From: Alphaproteobacteria bacterium
Lineage (GTDB): Bacteria > Pseudomonadota > Alphaproteobacteria > Paracaedibacterales > CAITNM01
Length of the DNA stretch: 11,572 nt
Assembly: GCA_947499175.1 (NCBI GenBank)
Contig: CANMNU010000036.1
Coordinates: 1-11,572, forward strand
Reading direction: 5' to 3'
The position numbers were made by a program, and so were the translations under genes. The notes beneath the pieces are model-generated. The model was given only the letters and a program-made list of their open reading frames with translations. It had not been told where the DNA came from and did not search any database. Position 1 is the stretch's first letter, and each line of letters begins with the position of its first letter. Positions 6,265-11,572 of this stretch are shown piece after piece.

Positions 6265-7367
6265 GGATTTTGTATGTGGTGGCCCGTGCTGAATATTTTT
6301 TAAGTCACCGTTTAAGTTTGGCTCATGCTGCAAAGGCTACCGGTTTTACTGTGGCTGTTGCTACCACTGATTTTTCACAAATTGGTAGTGAAAAATTAGG
6401 GGGTATAACTAATTTTTTGGTAAGGTTTAAGCGTGGTAGTTTGAATCCATTTTTTGAATTTAAGACTATATTTGATTTGGTTAAGGTTTTTAAAAAATTT
6501 CGTCCTAATGTATTACATAACGTTGCATTAAAGCCAGTTTTGTATGGTGCTGCAGTAGCACGTTTTTATGGTGTGCCAAGTGTCAATTCAATTAATGGCT
6601 TCGGTTATATATTCACATCAAATCAATTGAAGGCTAGATTTTTAAAGCTATTTATTCGTGTGGCGTTGAGGTTTATTTTAAATCACAAGAGCATTACAGT
6701 CATCGTGCAGAATTCAAAAGATCACAGTGATTGCTTGAAGTTGTTGCCCAAATGCACTTTGCATCTAATTGCCGGTTCTGGGGTTGATACACAAATTTTT
6801 TATCCACAACCTTACCAAGGTGTTTTTACATTTACTCTTGTCGCTCGTATGTTATGGAGTAAGGGGGTTGGGGAGTTTATTGATGCGGCTAAGATGTTTA
6901 AATTTAGTAATCCTGAATCCAGTGTTCGTTTTTTATTAGTTGGTTCGCCTGATTCTGAAAATCCTGAATCAATTCCTTTTCCCACTTTACAGCATTGGTT
7001 CCAAGAAAAAATTATAGAATGGCGTGAACATACAGAGGATATTGTTTCTATCTATGCGCAAACAAGTGTAGCTGTTTTGCCAAGCTACAGGGAGGGAATG
7101 CCAAAATCTTTGCTAGAAGCTATGGCTTGTGGTTTGCCTGTAATTACCACTACAGCACGTGGGTGCGATGATTTGGTTCAAGATGGTGTTAACGGTCTCA
7201 AGGTGCCAGTCATGGATCCTGTGGCCCTGTTTATGGCTATGCAGAAATTTTATTTTGACCCTTTGTTTTCTAAAAGAGCCGGATGCCAGGGTAGGGTGGT
7301 CGCCGAAACTATCTATTCTATTGATACTATCAATCAGCAGGTGATTAATATCTACAATAAATTTTGA
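6261..7367 (+). CDS. GT4-family glycosyltransferase
   Basis: This is probably a cytoplasmic, retaining GT-B enzyme that moves a sugar from a nucleotide donor to a lipid-linked or surface glycan. The 368-residue product has an N-terminal Rossmann half opening MRILYVVARAEYFLSHRLSL, and ALKPVLYGAAVARFYGVPSV (89-108), wording seen in acceptor domains of PglA/WbnH-like enzymes. AGSGVDTQIF (171-180) and VARMLWSKGV (194-203) begin the donor half. The E-x7-E signature is at Glu278 and Glu286 in YREGMPKSLLEAMACGLPV. Typical C-terminal wording follows (GCDDLVQDGVNGLKVP). Donor and acceptor cannot be told from sequence. The ATG overlaps the stop of the PhzF-like gene (ATGA), so translation of the two is probably coupled. 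No other polysaccharide genes are visible, which makes it an isolated member of its class. Confidence 0.88.
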   Translation: MRILYVVARAEYFLSHRLSLAHAAKATGFTVAVATTDFSQIGSEKLGGITNFLVRFKRGSLNPFFEFKTIFDLVKVFKKFRPNVLHNVALKPVLYGAAVARFYGVPSVNSINGFGYIFTSNQLKARFLKLFIRVALRFILNHKSITVIVQNSKDHSDCLKLLPKCTLHLIAGSGVDTQIFYPQPYQGVFTFTLVARMLWSKGVGEFIDAAKMFKFSNPESSVRFLLVGSPDSENPESIPFPTLQHWFQEKIIEWREHTEDIVSIYAQTSVAVLPSYREGMPKSLLEAMACGLPVITTTARGCDDLVQDGVNGLKVPVMDPVALFMAMQKFYFDPLFSKRAGCQGRVVAETIYSIDTINQQVINIYNKF

Positions 7368-7452
7368 TCTGGCTTGTCGAGTGGAAGTCTTGTTTAAGTT
7401 GTGCAATTGTGCTAAGTATTCAAATTAGTATTTGATAACCCTGTTTCTATTT

Positions 7453-7785
7453 GTGACTTACGTCGTTACTGAGGCTTGTATTAAGTGTAAATACACTGAC
7501 TGTGTTGATGTTTGTCCGGTAGATTGTTTTTTTGAGGGTGAAAACATGCTGGTGATCGATCCAGATATTTGTATCGATTGTGGTGTATGTGAGGTTGAGT
7601 GTCCAGTAGAAGCAATAGTTGCTGATACCAAAGAAGATTTAAATCATTGGTTGGAGCTTAACCGTGATTACTCAAAAAAATGGCCAAACATTACCCGCAT
7701 GAAGTCTGCTCCATCTGATGCTGATGTTTGGGCAAAGGTGACTGGTAAATATCCAGAGCACTTTAGTAAAGAGCCTGGAAAGTGA
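7453..7785 (+). CDS. fdxA: seven-iron ferredoxin FdxA (one 3Fe-4S and one 4Fe-4S cluster), GTG start
   Basis: This is a small soluble electron carrier. The first cluster region is CIKCKYTDCVDVCPVDC and the second CIDCGVCEVECP. By comparison with Azotobacter ferredoxin I, Cys9, Cys17 and Cys50 would hold the 3Fe-4S cluster, Cys21, Cys40, Cys43 and Cys46 the 4Fe-4S cluster, and Cys12 is the extra nearby cysteine. After the clusters comes the family C-terminal part with LNHWLELNRDYSKKWPNIT. The start is put at the GTG at 7453, giving MTYVVTEAC, because that is the conserved N terminus. The frame runs open upstream to 7432, but those residues do not fit the family. No good Shine-Dalgarno site precedes the GTG. 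Length is 110 residues, normal for the family. It sits 85 bp after the glycosyltransferase and 72 bp before the CarD gene. Confidence 0.95.
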   Translation: MTYVVTEACIKCKYTDCVDVCPVDCFFEGENMLVIDPDICIDCGVCEVECPVEAIVADTKEDLNHWLELNRDYSKKWPNITRMKSAPSDADVWAKVTGKYPEHFSKEPGK

Positions 7786-7857
7786 TTTTGTGCTTGAAAT
7801 TAAAAAAATCATTACCATGTTAAGGAAAGTAGAAGAAGTTTTTTAAGGAATATATAA

Positions 7858-8352
7858 ATGGCTGCAAGAAATTTTAAAGTTGGTGATTATGTTGTGTATC
7901 CTGCCCATGGGGTTGGTAAACTTATAGGCTGCGAGTCGCATGATATTGCTGGTGCTCAGCTAGAATTATTAGTCATTAATTTTGATAAAGACAAAATGGT
8001 TTTGCGTTTGCCAAAAGAAAAGGCTGAAAATGCAGGATTGCGTCCTTTAAGTACAAAAACAGAAATGGATGAGGCTTTAAAGATGCTTTCTGTTCGCACA
8101 AAGCCGCGTAGGGTTATGTGGAGTCGTCGTGCTCAAGAATATGAAACAAAAATAAATTCAGGTATGCCTGGTTCGATTGCTGAAGTAATTCGTGATTTAT
8201 ATCGTCGTAGTAACGATAATGAGCAATCGTATAGTGAGCGTCAAATTTATCAGGCAGCCGTAGAGCGCTTTATACGTGAGCTTTCAGTTGTAGAAGATTT
8301 AGATGAAAAGTCAGCAATTGAAAAAATGGAAATTTCTCTGCGAGCTGCCTAA
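7858..8352 (+). CDS. carD: CarD-family RNA polymerase-binding transcription regulator
   Basis: CarD/CdnL proteins bind the RNA polymerase beta subunit through an N-terminal Tudor-like domain and stabilise open promoter complexes, often at rRNA and growth-related promoters. The 164-residue product has the diagnostic N-terminal wording FKVGDYVVYPAHGVGKLIGC (5-24) and a beta-rich domain to about residue 60. A helical, basic C-terminal part follows (MWSRRAQEYETKINSG, then IAEVIRDLYRR) that should contact DNA. A good AAGGA (7845-7849) precedes the ATG by 8 bases. A weak TTGAAA at 7794-7799 could belong to its own promoter, but no clear -10 follows. The gene ends 8 bp before the -35 element of the str operon, with no terminator between, so its transcript may read into rpsL. 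Confidence 0.92.
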   Translation: MAARNFKVGDYVVYPAHGVGKLIGCESHDIAGAQLELLVINFDKDKMVLRLPKEKAENAGLRPLSTKTEMDEALKMLSVRTKPRRVMWSRRAQEYETKINSGMPGSIAEVIRDLYRRSNDNEQSYSERQIYQAAVERFIRELSVVEDLDEKSAIEKMEISLRAA

Positions 8353-8360
8353 AGAAATGC

Positions 8361-8389
8361 TTGACTTTGTTTCTGGCAATTATTAGGAT
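8361..8389 (+). promoter_or_regulatory. sigma70-type promoter of the str operon
   Basis: TTGACT (8361-8366) and TAGGAT (8384-8389) are separated by exactly 17 bp. The -35 matches consensus at 5 of 6 positions and the -10 at 4 of 6. Transcription would start near 8396, giving a leader of about 43 nt before rpsL. It begins right after the CarD-family stop codon. Confidence 0.75.
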
Positions 8390-8438
8390 ACGTAGAGTTT
8401 ACAGGGAAAATTAACTAGAAACACCCAGAGATTAAATT

Positions 8439-8810
8439 ATGCCAACAATAAATCAGTTAATACGAAAATCACGCGAGCCAAAGGTTAACCGTAATAAGGT
8501 TCCGGCTTTGGAAGCATGCCCACAACGTCGTGGTGTTTGCACTCGTGTATTTACAACAGCTCCAAAAAAACCTAACTCAGCTTTACGTAAGGTTGCGCGT
8601 ATTCGTTTAACGAATGGTTTTGAAGTAACAGGTTACATTCCTGGTGAAGGCCACAACTTGCAGGAGCACTCAGTTGTTCTAATTCGTGGTGGGCGCGTAA
8701 AGGACTTACCAGGTGTGCGTTATCACATTGTGCGTGGTGCATTGGATACGCAAGGTGTTAAGGGGCGTAAGCAAAGTCGTTCAAAATACGGTGTGAAGCG
8801 TCCTAAGTAG
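8439..8810 (+). CDS. rpsL: 30S ribosomal protein S12
   Basis: S12 lies at the decoding centre of the small subunit and supports accuracy of tRNA selection. The 123-residue product is full length and matches the family throughout: MPTINQLIRKSREP at the start, TAPKKPNSALRKVARIRLTN, then GYIPGEGHNLQEHSVVLIRG and the ending RSKYGVKRPK. Lys43 and Lys88, the positions most often changed in streptomycin-resistant strains, are both wild type, so no S12-based resistance is expected. Ala41 replaces a Thr found in E. coli and is probably neutral. It is the first gene of the str operon, downstream of a clear promoter, with AGAG as a modest ribosome binding site. rpsG follows after 43 bp. Confidence 0.98.
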   Translation: MPTINQLIRKSREPKVNRNKVPALEACPQRRGVCTRVFTTAPKKPNSALRKVARIRLTNGFEVTGYIPGEGHNLQEHSVVLIRGGRVKDLPGVRYHIVRGALDTQGVKGRKQSRSKYGVKRPK

Positions 8811-8853
8811 TTTTAATTATTTAAGTTCTTTGAAATAGTAAAGAGGTTTAAAC

Positions 8854-9324
8854 ATGTCACGACGTCGTGCGGCGGTAAAACGCGAGATCAATCCTGATGC
8901 CAAATTTGGTGATGTAGTGGTTGCAAAATTTATGAACTGTATGATGCTGCAAGGTAAAAAATCAGTGTCAGAAGGTATTTTTTATGCTGCTATGGATAAA
9001 ATCCAAGCAAAAAGTGGAAAAAGTTCAATTGATCTGTTTCATGAGGCTTTGGCTAATGTGAAGCCATCTATTGAGGTTCGTTCGCGTCGTGTTGGTGGTG
9101 CCACTTACCAGGTTCCAACTGATGTTCGTTCTGATCGGGCTCAGGCTTTGGCGTTTCGTTGGTTGATTAATGCGGCTCGTTCCCGTTCTGAAAAAACAAT
9201 GATTGACCGTTTATCTGGTGAGCTTTTGGATGCGGCAAATAGTCGTGGTTCTTCGGTTAAAAAGCGTGAAGATACTCATAAAATGGCAGAAGCAAACCGT
9301 GCGTTTGCTCACTATCGCTGGTAG
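8854..9324 (+). CDS. rpsG: 30S ribosomal protein S7
   Basis: S7 binds the 3' major domain of 16S rRNA, nucleates assembly of the small-subunit head and touches the exit site. The 156-residue product has the usual length and wording: MSRRRAAVKREINPDAKFGD at the start, FMNCMMLQGKKSVSEGIFY, the central VRSRRVGGATYQVPTDVRSD and the C-terminal KKREDTHKMAEANRAFAHYRW. A strong AAGAGG (8841-8846) precedes the ATG by 7 bases. In E. coli S7 represses translation of its own operon by binding the rpsL-rpsG intercistronic RNA. That spacer is only 43 bp here, and I could not see a comparable fold. Confidence 0.98.
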   Translation: MSRRRAAVKREINPDAKFGDVVVAKFMNCMMLQGKKSVSEGIFYAAMDKIQAKSGKSSIDLFHEALANVKPSIEVRSRRVGGATYQVPTDVRSDRAQALAFRWLINAARSRSEKTMIDRLSGELLDAANSRGSSVKKREDTHKMAEANRAFAHYRW

Positions 9325-9339
9325 TTGGGAAAATAGATC

Positions 9340-11412
9340 ATGGCACGCACAACTCCTTTGGAAAAATATCGTAATATTGGTATTATGGCGCATATCGACG
9401 CCGGAAAAACCACTACTACTGAGCGGGTTCTTTACTACACAGGTAAATCATACAAGATTGGTGAAGTTCATGAAGGCACTGCCGTTATGGACTGGATGGA
9501 GCAAGAGCAAGAGCGTGGTATCACGATAACTTCTGCTGCGACTACCTGTTTTTGGAATGATCACCGCATTAATATTATTGATACTCCAGGTCACGTTGAT
9601 TTCACTATTGAAGTTGAGCGCTCTCTTCGGGTTCTTGATGGTGCTGTTGCTGTATTTGATGGTGTTGCTGGTGTTGAGCCTCAATCTGAAACTGTTTGGC
9701 GTCAGGCTGATAAGTATCATGTTCCTCGTATATGTTTCGTTAATAAGCTAGATCGTACTGGTGCTGATTTCTATCGTTGTGTTGATATGATAGTTGATCG
9801 CCTTGGTGCGCGTCCGGCAATTACACTTCTTCCTATTGGTGCTGAAGCTGACTTTGTTGGTGTTGTTGATCTGGTTGAAAATAATGCAATTATTTGGCGT
9901 GACGAAAGTCTTGGTGCTAAATTTGATATCGTTGAAATTCCAGCTGATATGAAAGAAAAAGCCGCGGAATATCGTCTTCGTTTAATTGAAACAGCTGTTG
10001 AGGCTGATGATGTGACTATGGCGGCTTACCTTGATGGTCAAGAGCCAACTCCAGCTCAGTTACGTGCTGCTATCCGTAAGGGTGCAATTAAAGGTATGTT
10101 TGTTCCTGTGCTTTGTGGAAGCGCATTTAAAAATAAAGGTGTTCAGCCATTATTAGATGCTGTTGTTGCCTATCTTCCTTCACCGGCTGATGTTGGTGCT
10201 GTTGACTGTGTTGATGATCGTGGTAACGAAACCGTTCGTAATCCTGATGATAATGAGCCATTTTCTGGCCTAGCATTTAAGATTATGACTGACCCATTCG
10301 TTGGTTCATTAACTTTCGTGCGTATTTATTCAGGTAAGCTTGAAGCTGGTTCTGGCGTTGATAACTCTATTAAAGAGAAAAAAGAACGCGTTGGCCGTAT
10401 GCTTTTAATGCATGCAAATTCACGTGAAGATATCAAAGAAGCTTATGCTGGTGATATCGTCGCTTTGTGTGGTTTGAAGTACACCACAACTGGTGAAACT
10501 TTATGCGATAGTGCAAAGCCGGTAATTTTAGAAAAAATGGAATTTCCTGATCCTGTTATTGAAATTGCGATCGAGCCAAAGACTAAGGCTGACCAAGAAA
10601 AAATGGGTGTTGCTTTATCACGTTTAGTATCTGAAGATCCTTCATTCCGTGTTCATACTGACCAAGAAACTGGTCAAACGGTTATGAAGGGGATGGGCGA
10701 ATTACATCTTGAAATTAAGGTTGATATTCTAAAACGCGAATACAAGGTTGAAGCGAATATTGGTGCGCCTCAGGTTGCTTACCGTGAAACTATTACTAAA
10801 GCTGCTGACTATGACTATACCCATAAGAAACAAAGTGGTGGTGCAGGTCAATTTGCTCGGGTGAAATTTACATTTGAGCCGCTTGAGCCTGGTTCAGGTT
10901 TTGTTTTTGAAAACAAAGTCGTTGGTGGTTCGGTTCCAAGAGAATATATTCCAGGTGTAACTAAAGGCTTAGAGTCTGCTATTGTCACAGGTGTTGTTGC
11001 TGGTTTCCCAACGATTGATTTTAAAGCAACTCTTACTGATGGTGCTTATCATGATGTTGACTCCAGCGCTTTAGCATTCGAAATTGCTTCTCGTGCAGCT
11101 TTCCGTGAAGGAATTTTAAAATGTGCACCTAAGTTGTTAGAGCCGGTAATGAAGGTTGAAGTAGTTACTCCCGAAGATTATATGGGTGACGTTATCGGTG
11201 ACTTGAATAGTCGTCGAGGTCAGGTTACTGGTATGGATCAGCGTGGTAATGCTCGTGTCGTTAATGCGATGGTGCCTTTGGCAAATATGTTTGGATATGT
11301 AAATACTTTACGTTCCATGTCACAAGGTCGAGCACAGTTTTCAATGGTGTTTGATCATTACGAACAGGTTCCGCAAACTGTCGCGGACGAAATTAAAGCA
11401 AAGATGGCATAA
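9340..11412 (+). CDS. fusA: elongation factor G
   Basis: EF-G is the GTPase that drives tRNA and mRNA translocation through the ribosome and, with RRF, splits spent ribosomes. The 690-residue product is complete. The G domain has the P-loop AHIDAGKT (17-24), the switch I segment ERGITITSAA, DTPGH (81-85) and NKLD (135-138). Later domains show EPKTKADQEKMGVALSRLVS, KGMGELHLEIKVDILKREY, and the domain IV segment YTHKKQSGGAGQFARVKF. The protein ends with the usual domain V sequence MVFDHYEQVPQTVADEI. It starts 15 bp after rpsG with a weak ribosome binding site and lies 11 bp before tuf, so the str operon order is standard. Codon use looks like that of its neighbours. Confidence 0.98.
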   Translation: MARTTPLEKYRNIGIMAHIDAGKTTTTERVLYYTGKSYKIGEVHEGTAVMDWMEQEQERGITITSAATTCFWNDHRINIIDTPGHVDFTIEVERSLRVLDGAVAVFDGVAGVEPQSETVWRQADKYHVPRICFVNKLDRTGADFYRCVDMIVDRLGARPAITLLPIGAEADFVGVVDLVENNAIIWRDESLGAKFDIVEIPADMKEKAAEYRLRLIETAVEADDVTMAAYLDGQEPTPAQLRAAIRKGAIKGMFVPVLCGSAFKNKGVQPLLDAVVAYLPSPADVGAVDCVDDRGNETVRNPDDNEPFSGLAFKIMTDPFVGSLTFVRIYSGKLEAGSGVDNSIKEKKERVGRMLLMHANSREDIKEAYAGDIVALCGLKYTTTGETLCDSAKPVILEKMEFPDPVIEIAIEPKTKADQEKMGVALSRLVSEDPSFRVHTDQETGQTVMKGMGELHLEIKVDILKREYKVEANIGAPQVAYRETITKAADYDYTHKKQSGGAGQFARVKFTFEPLEPGSGFVFENKVVGGSVPREYIPGVTKGLESAIVTGVVAGFPTIDFKATLTDGAYHDVDSSALAFEIASRAAFREGILKCAPKLLEPVMKVEVVTPEDYMGDVIGDLNSRRGQVTGMDQRGNARVVNAMVPLANMFGYVNTLRSMSQGRAQFSMVFDHYEQVPQTVADEIKAKMA

Positions 11413-11416
11413 GGAG
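11411..11416 (+). promoter_or_regulatory. Shine-Dalgarno site of tuf
   Basis: AAGGAG lies 7 bases before the tuf ATG at 11424 and starts inside the fusA stop codon, so the two genes are tightly linked in one transcript. Confidence 0.8.
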
Positions 11417-11423
11417 CTCTATC

Positions 11424-11572
11424 ATGGCAAAAGAAAAATTCGAGAGAAGTAAACCGCACTGCAACATAGGCACAATTGGTCACGTTGACCATGGTAAGAC
11501 ATCACTAACAGCAGCAATTACTAAGGTTTTGGCTGAAAGTGGTGGGGCAAAATTCATGGCTTATGATCAAAT
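11424..11572 (+). CDS. tuf: elongation factor Tu, 5' part only (cut by the window edge)
   Basis: EF-Tu carries aminoacyl-tRNA to the ribosome in its GTP form. About 49 codons are present: MAKEKFERSKPHCNIGTIGH, then the P-loop GHVDHGKT and SLTAAITKVLAESGG, ending in AYDQ. The Ser after GKT and the ITKVLAE wording are typical of alphaproteobacterial EF-Tu and are the best taxonomic clue in the window. The rest of the gene lies to the right. Many proteobacteria carry a second tuf copy elsewhere, which cannot be judged here. Confidence 0.97.
   Translation, partial: MAKEKFERSKPHCNIGTIGHVDHGKTSLTAAITKVLAESGGAKFMAYDQ

Overview
The window reads as chromosomal DNA of an AT-rich alphaproteobacterium. 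Three things point there: the partial EF-Tu has the alphaproteobacterial N-terminal wording (GHVDHGKTSLTAAITK...), a HemJ gene lies directly before rho, and a seven-iron ferredoxin gene lies directly before a short CarD-family gene. Low GC would fit an intracellular or streamlined lineage such as Holosporales, but the order cannot be settled from this window.

Layout. Bases 1-564 hold no convincing gene. About 1-400 is packed with RNA-like secondary structure: a perfect 12-bp hairpin, nested hairpins, a possible three-way junction and a GNRA-capped stem. Next comes a minus-strand protein-export operon, yajC-secD-secF (3661 down to 565). About 100 bp of divergent intergenic DNA separates it from the plus-strand genes, starting with hemJ-rho (3762-5463). 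After rho comes an unusual pair joined by an ATGA overlap: a PhzF-fold protein that appears to have lost catalytic residues, and a GT4 glycosyltransferase (5482-7367). Then come fdxA (7453-7785) and a CarD-type RNA polymerase-binding regulator (7858-8352). A clear sigma70-like promoter, TTGACT-17-TAGGAT, starts the str operon: rpsL, rpsG, fusA and the beginning of tuf, which runs off the right edge.

How the genes work together. YajC, SecD and SecF form the accessory complex of the SecYEG translocon. HemJ makes protoporphyrin IX for heme, and Rho terminates transcription. The glycosyltransferase probably works on a surface or lipid-linked glycan. S12, S7, EF-G and EF-Tu are core translation proteins. 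Most of the window is therefore ordinary housekeeping DNA. The parts worth a second look are the structured leading region and the degenerate PhzF gene coupled to a glycosyltransferase.
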